Notes: generated from the sequence alone by a model not told the origin. DNA of 64,000 nt from Streptomyces virginiae (GCF_000720455.1 NZ_JOAK01000002.1:62001-126000), one strand, 5' to 3'; counted from the first letter of the stretch, positions 51,883 to 62,407 are shown. Numbers and translations are program-made.

Positions 51883-53202
51883 GTGTCGATTGCCGTTCCC
51901 GCATCCTCCGCTCCTGCTCCCGCTCCCGCTCCTGCACCTGTTCCTGCTGTTCCCGCTCCTGTTCCCGCTGTTCCCGCACATGCGGTCTCCGCTCCCGCTC
52001 CCGCGCCGCTCGAACCCTCCGCCGCGGTACGGGGCTCCGCGCGCCGGCCGCTCGCGGCCGCCCTGCTGGCCGCGGCCCTCGCCGCCGCGCCCGGCGCCCG
52101 GGCCGCCGCCGACTCCGGCCCGGTGGCGCCCCGCGCACCGGAGGGTGCGAGCGCCGTGCTGGACGGGCTGAAGACGTACGGGCAGGCGGTCCTGCACGCC
52201 GGCGACGGATCGGTGCGGCACATTCCCGCCGGCCTGTACGAGATGCGGGTGGACGGCGGGGGGATGCTCCAGACCTACGGGGTCGGGGTGGCGGGCAACG
52301 CCCAGCCGCAGGCCCGGTACACCGAGAGCGGGTGGAGCGGCAGCCCGCTGGCGGGCAACGGGCAGGCGGGCCGGATCCGATGGGTGCTGGAGCACTCCTA
52401 CCCGCAGCTGAACGACCTGGCCGGGCTCGCCAAGGCGGCCGGAGCAGTGGCGCTCACCGCGGAGAGCGCGGCGGCCGGGACCCAGGTGGCGATCTGGCGG
52501 CTCGCGGACGGCGTGCGGGTCGAGGCGGCGGACCCGTCCGCCGAGAAGCTGGCCGACTACCTCCAGCGGGCCGCGGGGCAGATGCCGGAGCCGCCCGCCT
52601 CGCTGGGGCTGGACCCGGGCGACGTGTCGGGACCGGTGGGCACCCGCCTCGGCCCGGTGACCGTGCGCACCGGGGCGCGGAGCGTGTCGGTCGTCCCGGA
52701 CGCGGCGGCCGTGGCCATGGGCGTGCGGGTGGTGGACGCCCAGGGGCAGCCGCTGGCCACGGCGGTCAACGGGAGCCGGATCTACTTCGAGGTCCCGGCG
52801 GGCACCCCCGACGGGACGGCCTCGGTCACCGTCCAGGGGGCGACCAGGGTGCCGGTCGGGCGGGTCTTCACCAGCGGCGTCCCCGCCCAGGCGCAGATCG
52901 TGGCCGGCTCCAGCGAGTCCGTGACCGCCGCCACGGCGCGGGCGGCATGGCCGCCGCCCCCGCCGCCCGACGCCGGAGCGACCCCGGCGTCGGACCCGGC
53001 CCCGGGAGCGGGCTCGGCGGCCGTCGCGCTGGGCGCGCAGTCCGCGTCCCTGCCCACGACCTCCCCGGACGAGGAGCGGCTGGCGACCAGCGGCAGCTCG
53101 GCCGCCACGCCCGTCATCGCCTCCCTGGCGGTGGGCCTGGTCGTACTGGGCGGCCTGGTCGTCCTGCTGCTGCGCAAGCGCCCGCTCGACGAGGAGGAGT
53201 AG
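51883..53202 (+). CDS. TQXA/thioester-domain-like cell-surface protein lacking the thioester cysteine
   Basis: A 439-residue protein; the GTG follows AAGGGGAAG. The first 50 residues are Pro/Ala repeats, then a signal peptide (ARRPLAAALLAAALAAAPGA). The TQXA domain (residues ~85-240) has YEMRVDGGGMLQTYGVGVAG, WVLEHSYPQLNDLAGL and GTQVAIWRLADG. The usual thioester Cys (TYC) is Gly here and the protein has no Cys at all, so the Cys-Gln thioester cannot form. A Pro-rich linker leads to a sorting-like end: LATSG, a helix and RKRPLDEEE; LATSG differs from the class E motif LAxTG by Ser for Thr. Confidence 0.85.
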   Translation: MSIAVPASSAPAPAPAPAPVPAVPAPVPAVPAHAVSAPAPAPLEPSAAVRGSARRPLAAALLAAALAAAPGARAAADSGPVAPRAPEGASAVLDGLKTYGQAVLHAGDGSVRHIPAGLYEMRVDGGGMLQTYGVGVAGNAQPQARYTESGWSGSPLAGNGQAGRIRWVLEHSYPQLNDLAGLAKAAGAVALTAESAAAGTQVAIWRLADGVRVEAADPSAEKLADYLQRAAGQMPEPPASLGLDPGDVSGPVGTRLGPVTVRTGARSVSVVPDAAAVAMGVRVVDAQGQPLATAVNGSRIYFEVPAGTPDGTASVTVQGATRVPVGRVFTSGVPAQAQIVAGSSESVTAATARAAWPPPPPPDAGATPASDPAPGAGSAAVALGAQSASLPTTSPDEERLATSGSSAATPVIASLAVGLVVLGGLVVLLLRKRPLDEEE

Positions 53203-53303
53203 GAAGAGAGGGACAGCCGAGAAGGGGAACGAGGCCGGCCTCGAACGGGCCGGCGTGGAGCGCCGTGCCGATTCCGGTACGGGATCCGGGGTAGAGGCGG
53301 GAA

Positions 53304-54776
53304 ATGGTTGATCAAGAACTGACCTGGACCGGTGTCCTCGCACGGTGGGACCGCCGGCTCTTCGACGCCGTGGCCCGCAGGCACTGGCCCGGCGCCGACC
53401 GCGTGCTGCCGCGCCTCGGGCGGGCCGCGAACCACGGGGTGCTGTGGGGCGGGGCCGCCGCGGCCATCGCCGTCTTCGGATCGGCCGGGGCACGCAAGGC
53501 GGCCCTGCGCGGGGCGGCCTCACTGGCGCTGGCCTCCTCGACCATCAACACCGTCGGCAAGTGGTCGGTGCGCCGCCCGCGGCCGCTGCTGGAGGGCGTG
53601 CCCGTGGTGCGGCAGCTGGCCGTGCAGCCGCAGACCACCTCCTTCCCCTCCGGGCACTCGGCATCGGCCTTCGCCTTCGCCGCCGGGGTGGCACTGGCCT
53701 CGCCGGCCTGGGGCGCCGTGCTGGCGCCGGTCGCCGCGTCCGTGGCCTTCTCGCGCGTCTACACCGGCGTGCACTATCCCTCGGACGTGGCGGCGGGCGC
53801 GGCGCTGGGCGTGGGCGCGGCATTCGTCGTACGCCGGCTCGCGCGCGACGTGCAGGAGGCCCGGGCCGTGCCGGGCGACGAGCGGAAGGCCATCGGCGTG
53901 CCCGCGCTGCCCGAAGGGGCCGGGCTGACCGTGGTGGTCAACACCGGGTCGGGTACGGCCGCGGCCGTACCCGACCTGCTGCGCACCCGGCTCCCCAAGG
54001 CCGAGGTGATCGAGTGCGAGGGCGCGGAGCTGCTGCCCGCGCTGGCGCGGGCGGCCTCGCACGCCACCGTCCTCGGGGTGTGCGGCGGCGACGGCACCAT
54101 CAACGCGGCGGCCACCGCCGCGCTCCGTGCCGACGTGCCCCTGGCCGTGTTCCCCGGCGGCACCCTCAACCACTTCGCGCTCGACCTCGGCCTCATCGGC
54201 CCCGAGGGCACCTGCGAGGCCTTGGAGCACGGGGAGGCCGTCCGCATCGGCGTGGGCCGCTTCTCCCCGGGCCCCGACGGAGAGCCCGGCTACTTCCTGA
54301 ACAACTTCAGCATCGGCGCCTACCCGGAGCTGCTGCGCCACCGGCTGCGCTGGGGCCCGCGCATCGGCGGCGGCCCGGCCGCGCTGCTGGCGGCCTGGAA
54401 GGTCCTGCGCGCCGAGCGGCCCGTACGGCTGAGCCTGGCCGGGCGGCCCCGGAGCGTGTGGCTCCTCTTCGCCGGCAACGGCACCTACCACGGCACCGGC
54501 CCCGCCCCCGGCCGCCGCGACGGCCTCGGCGAGGGCCTGCTCGACCTCCGCCTCGTCCACGGCGGCGGGCGGCCCGGCCCCCGCCTGCTGGCCGCCGCCT
54601 TCGCAGGCCCCCTGAGCCGGTCCCCGGTCCACGCGGCCACCCGCCTGCGCAGCCTGCGCATCGGGTCCGTCCCGGCGGGCACCCCCCTCGCCTACGACGG
54701 CGAATACGCCAAGGCACCGAGCGAACTCGTCCTCGACGCCCTCCCCGACGCCCTCACGGTCTACCGCCCCCTCTGA
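53304..54776 (+). CDS. PAP2 phosphatase fused to a diacylglycerol-kinase domain
   Basis: A 490-residue bifunctional lipid enzyme, ATG at 53304. Residues 1-190 are a membrane PAP2 domain with KWSVRRPRP, TTSFPSGHSASAFAFA and SRVYTGVHYPSDVAAG (the three phosphatase motifs). Residues 210-490 form a DAGK/LCB5-type kinase with VVVNTGSGTA, the nucleotide motif LGVCGGDGTINAAAT near 265, FPGGTLNHFALDLG and a C-terminal DGEYAK. Such fusions are common in actinobacteria and should recycle phosphatidic acid or undecaprenyl carriers. It stands alone, ended by a strong terminator. Confidence 0.93.
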   Translation: MVDQELTWTGVLARWDRRLFDAVARRHWPGADRVLPRLGRAANHGVLWGGAAAAIAVFGSAGARKAALRGAASLALASSTINTVGKWSVRRPRPLLEGVPVVRQLAVQPQTTSFPSGHSASAFAFAAGVALASPAWGAVLAPVAASVAFSRVYTGVHYPSDVAAGAALGVGAAFVVRRLARDVQEARAVPGDERKAIGVPALPEGAGLTVVVNTGSGTAAAVPDLLRTRLPKAEVIECEGAELLPALARAASHATVLGVCGGDGTINAAATAALRADVPLAVFPGGTLNHFALDLGLIGPEGTCEALEHGEAVRIGVGRFSPGPDGEPGYFLNNFSIGAYPELLRHRLRWGPRIGGGPAALLAAWKVLRAERPVRLSLAGRPRSVWLLFAGNGTYHGTGPAPGRRDGLGEGLLDLRLVHGGGRPGPRLLAAAFAGPLSRSPVHAATRLRSLRIGSVPAGTPLAYDGEYAKAPSELVLDALPDALTVYRPL

Positions 54777-54784
54777 CCCGGGAG

Positions 54785-54823
54785 CCGACAGCCCGCCCCG
54801 CCCGCCCCGGGGCGGGCTGTCGG
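54785..54823 (+). terminator. Intrinsic terminator of the PAP2-kinase gene
   Basis: CCGACAGCCCGCCCC, a nine-base loop, and GGGGCGGGCTGTCGG form a perfect 15-bp stem just after the stop. Confidence 0.9.
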
Positions 54824-54864
54824 CCACCGGCCGCGAGGCCGACGGAGCGCTATGCTCCGCGCCT

Positions 54865-55410
54865 GTGGAAGACATCGACATACGACAGCCGCAGCAGGCC
54901 CAGGTCACGGGCGATGTCGTCCTGCGGTTCACGGGCAGCGTCGAGAAGAGCGAGCTCCGTGAGGGACTGAAGGTCGCGGGAACGTTTCGCCTGCTGCGCA
55001 TGCTCGCCGCCGCGGGCGCGCTCCTCATCGCGCTCCTGGGGGTACGCGTCGACGCCGAGGGCGGATCCGTCAACATCGGCCTCGTGGTCGCGGCCGCCGT
55101 CTACGCGACGGTGTTCGCCCTGCTCGCGCCCCGGCGGATCGTCACGCACGCACTCCGGGCCCAGCGGGCCCACGAGGGAGCGGACTGCGTCGTCGACGGC
55201 ACGGGCATCGCGGCCGTCCTCGACGGCGCGGACATCAAGCGCCTGGGCTGGGACGCGATGACGCGGTATCACGAGACCCCGAGCCTCTACGCCGTCGTGG
55301 GCAGGAGCGGCCTCAAGAGCTGGGTGATGGTCCTGCCCAAACGACTGCTGACCGCACCCGACGCCGAACTCCTCGGCGCGGTCCTCGATTCCCGGCTGCG
55401 CCGCGGCTAG
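54865..55410 (+). CDS. YcxB-like membrane protein
   Basis: A 181-residue protein from GTG 54865. A short N-terminal beta strand region (VVLRFTGSVEKSELREGLK) leads to two adjacent membrane helices (LLRMLAAAGALLIALLGV and VNIGLVVAAAVYATVFALLA), then a PH-like domain (VDGTGIAAVLDGADIKRLGWDAM ... LKSWVMVLPKRLL). This order fits the YcxB C-terminal family. Function is unknown. A 12-bp palindrome CCCCCTAGGGGG at 55418-55429 follows and may end transcription. Confidence 0.82.
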   Translation: MEDIDIRQPQQAQVTGDVVLRFTGSVEKSELREGLKVAGTFRLLRMLAAAGALLIALLGVRVDAEGGSVNIGLVVAAAVYATVFALLAPRRIVTHALRAQRAHEGADCVVDGTGIAAVLDGADIKRLGWDAMTRYHETPSLYAVVGRSGLKSWVMVLPKRLLTAPDAELLGAVLDSRLRRG

Positions 55411-55417
55411 CCGGACA

Positions 55418-55429
55418 CCCCCTAGGGGG
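55418..55429 (+). terminator. Short palindrome after the YcxB-like gene
   Basis: CCCCCTAGGGGG followed by CGTCTTGCTGT could be a weak terminator; the loop would be at most four bases, so support is limited. Confidence 0.35.
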
Positions 55430-55601
55430 CGTCTTGCTGTGCCGTGCCGCCCGACCTGCGAAGACGGCGGGCGGCAGGACAGCCGCCGAGCCGCCCGCGG
55501 GCCGTGGGCCGGGGCCCTGACCATACGCGTTTCCCCCGAGGTATGGACGCCTGGCAAGATGGGGTGTATCTGCCCACCATCGATCTGCCGGACGGTTTCT
55601 C

Positions 55602-57266
<1,665 letters not shown>

Positions 57267-57288
57267 GGGGAGAGCTGAGGTCACGGCC

Positions 57289-57738
57289 ATGGCCAGACAC
57301 CACTACCGCTGCCCCCTGCGCTGGGCGGACATGGATGCCTTCGGGCACGTCAACAACGTCGTCTTCCTCCGCTATCTGGAGGAGGCGCGGATCGACTTCA
57401 TGTTCCGCCTCGCGCCGGGCGAGGGCAGCGAGTCCTTCACGGGCGGATCCGTCGTGGCCCGCCACGAGATCGACTACAAGCTGCCCCTCGTGCACCGTCA
57501 CGAGCCCGTCCTCATCGAGTCCTGGGTGACCCGGATAGGCGCCGCTTCCCTGACCATCCGCTACGAGGTCAAGGACGAGGCGACCGAGGACAGGCCCGAG
57601 ACGGTCTACGTGCGCGCGGAGACCGTGGTCGTGCCCTACAACCTCGCCGCCGGCCGGCCGCGCCGCATCACGGCCGAGGAGAGGCACTTCCTGGAGGAGT
57701 ACCTCGACGAGCCGCGTTCCGAGGCCATCGCGGCATGA
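57289..57738 (+). CDS. Hotdog-fold acyl-CoA thioesterase
   Basis: A 149-residue protein from ATG 57289, 22 bp after ettA. It has the 4-hydroxybenzoyl-CoA thioesterase/YbgC signature RWADMDAFGHVNNVVFLRYLEEAR with the catalytic Asp, then SVVARHEIDYKLPL and SWVTRIGAASLTIRYEVKD. It would hydrolyse acyl-CoA esters. The stop overlaps the next gene (ATGA), so the two are translationally coupled. Confidence 0.91.
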   Translation: MARHHYRCPLRWADMDAFGHVNNVVFLRYLEEARIDFMFRLAPGEGSESFTGGSVVARHEIDYKLPLVHRHEPVLIESWVTRIGAASLTIRYEVKDEATEDRPETVYVRAETVVVPYNLAAGRPRRITAEERHFLEEYLDEPRSEAIAA

Positions 57739-58451
57739 CCGAGCAGCTGCGCTTCGCCGACTCCGGGGAGGCGGCGGACCTCGCCGCCTTCCTGGGCCGG
57801 CTGGTGCACTACGACCGGGCCGCCGCCGTCCGCCTCCAGGCCGGCGGCGGCGCGCTCGGCGTCTTCGGACGGCCCCCCTCCTTCGAGGTCCTGGCCATCC
57901 GCACCGTCCGGCTCGCCGTCCCCGTGGCGACGCCGCTGGACGTGACCGTCTCCGCCGGAGAGCTCCTGGAAGCCGTGGACGAGGCCTCGGCCGAGGCCGC
58001 CGTGCCCGGGCCGGTCACCGGCCCGCCGTGGACCGGAGTGCTCCCGCCCCGCGGCGGCTGGCGGCAGCTGCCGGGGCTGCCCGGCCCCGAGGCGATCGCG
58101 CAGGTCCTGGCGGCGTCCGTCGCCGAGTTCCGGGCCCGTGACGAGGCCCTGCCCGTGCAGCACCGGACCCGGTCCGAGCGCGACCGCATCGGCCGCGAGA
58201 TCTGGTCCCGCACCCTGGGCGACACCGAGCTGCCGCTGCGCGTCGCGCACGCCGCGCAGTCCCTGGGCTTCCTGAGGCCGGTACGGGCCACCGTGTCCGC
58301 CCCCGCCCCCACGTCCGGCGCCGCCCCCGACCCCGTGGCGCTGCTCGCCGCCGGGAGCTGGCTGCGGCTGCGCACCCCGTACGGTTCCGTCGCCACCCGC
58401 CGCCCCGGCGCCACCGGCGGCCTCGGCGCCTTCCGGGTCAGCCCCGTCTGA
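57735..58451 (+). CDS. Conserved actinobacterial hypothetical protein
   Basis: A 238-residue soluble protein overlapping the thioesterase stop by four bases. It is Ala/Leu-rich with LAAFLGRLVHYDRAAAVRLQ, a GVLPPRGGWRQLPG segment near residue 95, and RTRSERDRIGREIWSRTLGD near 140-165; the last 70 residues include AAGSWLRLRTPYGSVAT. No motif I know assigns a function. Coupling to the ettA-thioesterase genes is the only functional clue. Confidence 0.8.
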   Translation: MTEQLRFADSGEAADLAAFLGRLVHYDRAAAVRLQAGGGALGVFGRPPSFEVLAIRTVRLAVPVATPLDVTVSAGELLEAVDEASAEAAVPGPVTGPPWTGVLPPRGGWRQLPGLPGPEAIAQVLAASVAEFRARDEALPVQHRTRSERDRIGREIWSRTLGDTELPLRVAHAAQSLGFLRPVRATVSAPAPTSGAAPDPVALLAAGSWLRLRTPYGSVATRRPGATGGLGAFRVSPV

Positions 58452-58460
58452 CCCGCGCGG

Positions 58461-58484
58461 CCCGTGGGCCGGCCGGCCCACGGG
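58461..58484. terminator. Bidirectional terminator, 24-bp perfect palindrome
   Basis: CCCGTGGGCCGG followed directly by CCGGCCCACGGG, between the converging hypothetical and globin genes; the hairpin would have about 10 bp and a four-base loop. Confidence 0.85.
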
Positions 58485-58502
58485 TACGCTCTCCAGCCCG
58501 GC

Positions 58503-58907
58503 CTAGCCCGCCGTGTTGATCATCGACGCGGCGGCGTACGTCAGGTACTTCCACAGCTGCGCCTCGTGCTCCGGCGCCAGCCCCAGCTCGTCCAGCGCCA
58601 CCCGCATGTGCTTCAGCCAGGCGTCGTGCGCCGCCGAGTCCACCTGGAACGGCGCATGCCGCATCCGCAGGCGCGGGTGGCCGCGGTGCCGGCTGTAGGT
58701 GGTCGGGCCGCCCCAGTACTGCATCAGGAAGAGCGCGAACCGCTCCTCGGCGGGACCGAGGTCCTCCTCCGGGTACATCGGGCGCAGCAGCGGGTCCTCC
58801 GCGACGCCTTGGTAGAAGCGCCGCACGAGGCGACGGAAGGTGTCCTCGCCGCCCACCTGCTCGTAGAAGGTCTGCTCCTGAAGGCTGCCCCGCGGAATCT
58901 CATTCAC
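58503..58907 (-). CDS. glbO: Group II truncated hemoglobin
   Basis: A 134-residue 2/2 globin from ATG 58907. It has YEQVGGEDTFRRLVRRFYQGV (B helix with Tyr B10), LRPMYPEEDL, FALFLMQYWGGPTTYSRHRGHPRLRMRHAPF (proximal His F8 in RMRHAPF) and WLKHMRVALDEL with Trp G8, the group II hallmark. Roles in actinobacteria include O2 binding and nitric oxide or redox protection. It stands alone between a terminator and a divergent methyltransferase gene. Confidence 0.94.
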   Translation of the reverse strand: MNEIPRGSLQEQTFYEQVGGEDTFRRLVRRFYQGVAEDPLLRPMYPEEDLGPAEERFALFLMQYWGGPTTYSRHRGHPRLRMRHAPFQVDSAAHDAWLKHMRVALDELGLAPEHEAQLWKYLTYAAASMINTAG

Positions 58908-58990
58908 CCGACCATCGTCTCAGACGCCCGGTGCCGCCCGGGGGTCCCTTCGCGTTCGCACGCGACGGCCGGGCGCAGGACAGTGGAGGC

Positions 58991-59974
58991 ATGGGCGCAC
59001 ACACCACCGAGACGCGGGACCTGCGGGAAACCGCGCACGCCGCCCAGGTGCGGGAGCTGACCGCGGCCGGCGTACTGGACGACCCGCGCTGGCGGGCGGC
59101 CTTCGCGGCCGTGCCCCGGCACGTCTTCGTCCCCTACTTCTGGACCGACCGCGGCGCCGGCCACGAACGGCTCTGGGCCGAGGACCCCGATCCCGCGCAG
59201 CGGGCCCGCTGGCTGCGCGGGGTGTACGTCGACACGCCGCTCGCGACCCGGCTGCGCGACGGCCGGCTGGTCTCCTCCAGCAGCCAGCCCTCCCTGATGG
59301 CGAAGATGCTGTCCGCCCTCGACGTGCGCGACGGCGACGACGTCCTGGAGATCGGCGCGGGCACCGGTTACAACGCGGCCCTGCTCAGCCACCGCCTCGG
59401 CGACGAGCACGTCACCACCGTGGACCTGGACGAGGAGATCACCGAGTCCGCCAGGACCCACCTGGCCCACCTCGGCTACCACCCGACCGTCGTCACCGGA
59501 GACGGCGCCCGCGGCTGTCCCGCCCGGGCCCCGTTCGACCGGATCCTGGTGACCTGCACCCTCCCCCTGGTCCCGCACGCCTGGCTCGGCCAGTGCCGGC
59601 CCGGGGCGCGGATCCTCGCCCCGCTGTCGACCGGGCTGATCGCCCTCACGGTGCGGGACGCCGATTTCGCGGAGGGCCGCTTCCTGCACACCGCGGCGTA
59701 CTTCGTCCCGCTGCGCGGGGCCACGGCCGTACCGCCGCCCGACCGGATGGCCATGGTGCGCGGGCTCCCGTACGAGCTGGTGGAGAACGAGCGCTTCCAG
59801 TTCATGCTCGTGCTGACCGCCGGGGTACTGCACCCCCGCGAGGCCCTGGACCTGTGGCGCAGCGAGGGCCGGCCGGGCCGCGAACGCTTCGGGGTCTCGG
59901 TCGGCCCGGAGGGCCAGTGGTCGTGGCTGGACGACCCCCAGGGGCCCTACGTGTGGCCCCTGGGGCAGGTGTGA
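58991..59974 (+). CDS. SAM methyltransferase of the protein-L-isoaspartate O-methyltransferase family
   Basis: A 327-residue protein from ATG 58991, behind GTGGAGG. It has the PIMT N-terminus (FAAVPRHVFVPYFW), SSSSQPSLMAKML and the SAM motif VLEIGAGTGYNAALLSHRLG near residue 120, then VDLDEEITESARTHL and FDRILVTCTLPLVP. A C-terminal extension of about 100 residues is typical of Streptomyces members, several of which modify peptides rather than repair isoaspartate. No precursor peptide or lanthipeptide gene is nearby. Confidence 0.85.
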   Translation: MGAHTTETRDLRETAHAAQVRELTAAGVLDDPRWRAAFAAVPRHVFVPYFWTDRGAGHERLWAEDPDPAQRARWLRGVYVDTPLATRLRDGRLVSSSSQPSLMAKMLSALDVRDGDDVLEIGAGTGYNAALLSHRLGDEHVTTVDLDEEITESARTHLAHLGYHPTVVTGDGARGCPARAPFDRILVTCTLPLVPHAWLGQCRPGARILAPLSTGLIALTVRDADFAEGRFLHTAAYFVPLRGATAVPPPDRMAMVRGLPYELVENERFQFMLVLTAGVLHPREALDLWRSEGRPGRERFGVSVGPEGQWSWLDDPQGPYVWPLGQV

Positions 59975-61003
59975 TCAGCCGCGGCGGATGGTGATCGTGG
60001 TCCAGGCGCCCACGTGGACGCGGTCGCCGTCGGCGAGCGGGACCGGGACGTAGGGCTGGATCGGGTCCTCGCCGCCGTTGATGGTGGTGCCGTTGGTGGA
60101 GTTCTGGTCCACCACCGCCCAGCTCATGTCGGGCTGCTGCACCAGCACCGCGTGCTGGTGGGAGACGCCCGGGTCCTCCGGGGGCACCGACAGGTCGATG
60201 TCGGGGGACTCGCCCGTGGAGGCGCGGCGGCGGCCGATGGTGATCTGGCCGCCGGACAGCGGAAGGTGCTGCTCCGGGGAGTACGCGGGCAGGTTGAGCC
60301 CGGTCGCCTCGGGTCCGCTGCGCTGCATCATCGCCATGAAGTACGAGCGGTCCGGGCCGATCGTCGCGGACCAGGAGCCGCCCTGCGGCGGGAGGGGCTG
60401 GTACGGCGGCGTCTGGGGCTGCTGCCGGTACTCCTGCTGGTACTCCCGCTGGTGCGACGGCGGGGGCTGCTGCTGGTACTGGGGCTGCGGGGGCTGGGGA
60501 GCCTGCTGGTACGCCGGCGGCGGCTCGTGCGCGGGCGGCGACAGCATCCAGTCGTCCTCGCGCTGGAGCGGCTCGGCCGGTCGGTTGACCCGGGACGGCC
60601 GCGAACCCTGGTACTCGAAGTGGTCCTGTCCGTACGTCCCCGGCGCGGGCACGGGCGGCGGGGGCGGGCTGCCGGGACGGGGCCCGGCAGGGGCACCCGC
60701 ACCCGCACCGGTGCCGCCGCCGTGCGCCGACGGCCCCGGGTCCGTGGTCGGGGAGGCGTACGAGGTCGCGGAACGGGTCAGGAAGTTGTACCGGCACTCC
60801 TCGCAGAACGGGGCCATGGCCTCGCGCGGGGTCCGGCACTGGGGGCACAGCTCGGCCTGGGCGGTCGGTTCACCGGCGGTCGGGGGGAAGCCGTAGCCGT
60901 AGGAAGGCACCGCGGGGGGTCCCTCCGGGGTACCCATGCGGTGGCCGCAGACCTCGCACCAGTCGTCGGAGGCGGACTGGTGCCCGTTCGGGCAGGTCGG
61001 CAT
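59975..61003 (-). CDS. FHA-domain protein with zinc ribbons
   Basis: A 342-residue protein. The ATG at 61003 follows GGGGGAAGAG and was preferred to the in-frame ATG at 61036. The N-terminus has two Cys-pair zinc ribbons (PTCPNGHQSASDDWCEVCGH and LCPQCRTPREAMAPFCEECRY), a long Gly/Pro/Gln-rich disordered stretch (~75-225), and a C-terminal FHA domain: LPLSGGQITIGRRRASTGE, VSHQHAVLVQQP and VVDQNSTNGTTING, which read phosphothreonine. It is the third gene of a PP2C-VWA-FHA operon and probably docks to a Ser/Thr kinase substrate. Confidence 0.9.
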   Translation of the reverse strand: MPTCPNGHQSASDDWCEVCGHRMGTPEGPPAVPSYGYGFPPTAGEPTAQAELCPQCRTPREAMAPFCEECRYNFLTRSATSYASPTTDPGPSAHGGGTGAGAGAPAGPRPGSPPPPPVPAPGTYGQDHFEYQGSRPSRVNRPAEPLQREDDWMLSPPAHEPPPAYQQAPQPPQPQYQQQPPPSHQREYQQEYRQQPQTPPYQPLPPQGGSWSATIGPDRSYFMAMMQRSGPEATGLNLPAYSPEQHLPLSGGQITIGRRRASTGESPDIDLSVPPEDPGVSHQHAVLVQQPDMSWAVVDQNSTNGTTINGGEDPIQPYVPVPLADGDRVHVGAWTTITIRRG

Positions 61004-61048
61004 GGCGGCTCTTCCCCCTTCTTCTCCCTGCGTCATCGCGGGAGGCTC

Positions 61049-62374
61049 TCAGAACTTCTTCACTCGGACGGTCTGCGTCGAACGTGTTTCGAGAGTCATC
61101 TCGTCGGCGTCGGCAACCTTCGCTTTCAGCCGCACAGTACCTGCCACCGCGTCCACCACATCCACCACCTTCGACAGGAGTCGTGCTGTGTCGGCGTTGC
61201 CGGAGACGCTCGCCAGTTGTACGGCCCGTCCGAGTTTGGCCGTAGCACCATCGACATCGCCCATTTTGCGGGCTTCGAGGCCCTGCTGGATAGCCTGCGC
61301 CAGCTCCGCCTGCCCCGTGTAGTGGGCGACCTGCGGGTTGATGGCGGTCGAAGCGGCCACGTCGTTCGTCCACACCGCGCGCACCAGGCCCTGGGCCAGG
61401 ACGGCCTCGGGTTCGCCGCCCGTCGCAGGCCGGACGAGCGTGGCGCGGGAGGCGAGCATCTCCTGGCCCACGGCCGCACCGGGCACGCGTACGCACACGT
61501 GGTACTCGCGGGACTCGTCCCCCCACGAACCGGTCGGATAGTCACCGGCGCGCGGGCCCGTGTCGGTGCGGCGGGCCGTCAGGTCCTGGACGGTCGGAGC
61601 GACCTGCTTGACGTACTGGATCTCCACGCCGACCGGGGTCCACAGGCGCAGCGAGACGTCCGCGACCTCCTTGCCCATGACGTTCTCCATCATGAGCGTG
61701 AAGTCCTCGGTGAGGTGGGCCGGGTCGGCCACGATGTCGGCGGAGCCGAGCAGGGCGCTCGCGATGCCGGTGACCTCCTTCACCTCCCAGTCGGTGCCCA
61801 CACCGCGGGCGTCGCAGGTGAAACGACCCGCGCAGGCGTCGAGGGTGGCGCGCAGGACGGCCGGCTCCTCGTGCTCGTTGCGTCCGTCGGTCAGCAGGAT
61901 GCCGTGGCGGATGGCGGCGGTGGAGCCGCGCAGCAGACCGTCGGCCAGGCGCAGCCAGGTGCCGATGGCGGTGCCGCCGCCGGCGCTGAGACCGCGCAGG
62001 GCCTCCTTGGCCCGGGCACGGGTGGCGGGGTCGGCGACGGCGAGGCGGCCCTGGCCCGGATAGACCTCCTTGGCCACGTGCGTGCCGGCGATCACCGCGA
62101 AGGCGGTGCCGTCGCGCAGGGTGTCGATCGCCGCCGCCGTGGCCTCGCGGGCGCCGCGCATCTTCTCCGGCGGGTACTCCATGGAACCCGAGCAGTCGAC
62201 CATGATCACGACGGCGGCCGTGCCGTCGGCGGGCGTCCCGCGGGTGACGCTGCCGCCGCCCGTGGCGGTGACGGTGACGATGGCGTGGACGTCCCGCCCG
62301 CCTTCGGGAAGGAACTCGTTCTGGTACACGTCCACGCTGAAGCGCGGGGCGCTCGGCTTGGCGAAATTCGCCAT
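61049..62374 (-). CDS. VWA-domain protein (TerY-like)
   Basis: A 441-residue cytoplasmic protein from ATG 62374, behind AGGAG. The von Willebrand A domain (residues ~45-215) has the MIDAS motif VVIMVDCSGSMEYPPEK and GILLTDGRNEHEEPAVL. The rest forms beta-rich and alpha-helical regions with GRAVQLASVSGNADTARLLSKV near the end. No signal peptide. In a PP2C/VWA/FHA set it probably assembles a phosphoprotein complex, as in TerY-P-type triads. It is 33 bp after the PP2C gene. Confidence 0.9.
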   Translation of the reverse strand: MANFAKPSAPRFSVDVYQNEFLPEGGRDVHAIVTVTATGGGSVTRGTPADGTAAVVIMVDCSGSMEYPPEKMRGAREATAAAIDTLRDGTAFAVIAGTHVAKEVYPGQGRLAVADPATRARAKEALRGLSAGGGTAIGTWLRLADGLLRGSTAAIRHGILLTDGRNEHEEPAVLRATLDACAGRFTCDARGVGTDWEVKEVTGIASALLGSADIVADPAHLTEDFTLMMENVMGKEVADVSLRLWTPVGVEIQYVKQVAPTVQDLTARRTDTGPRAGDYPTGSWGDESREYHVCVRVPGAAVGQEMLASRATLVRPATGGEPEAVLAQGLVRAVWTNDVAASTAINPQVAHYTGQAELAQAIQQGLEARKMGDVDGATAKLGRAVQLASVSGNADTARLLSKVVDVVDAVAGTVRLKAKVADADEMTLETRSTQTVRVKKF

Positions 62375-62407
62375 CGGCTGGACTCCTAGAGGGCTCGGGC
62401 AGGCGGG

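Noticed and set aside
58991-59974. The PIMT-like methyltransferase as part of a lanthipeptide or other RiPP cluster
   Set aside because: There is no precursor peptide, lanthionine synthetase or cyclase in the flanking 5 kb; only the family's C-terminal extension hinted at this.
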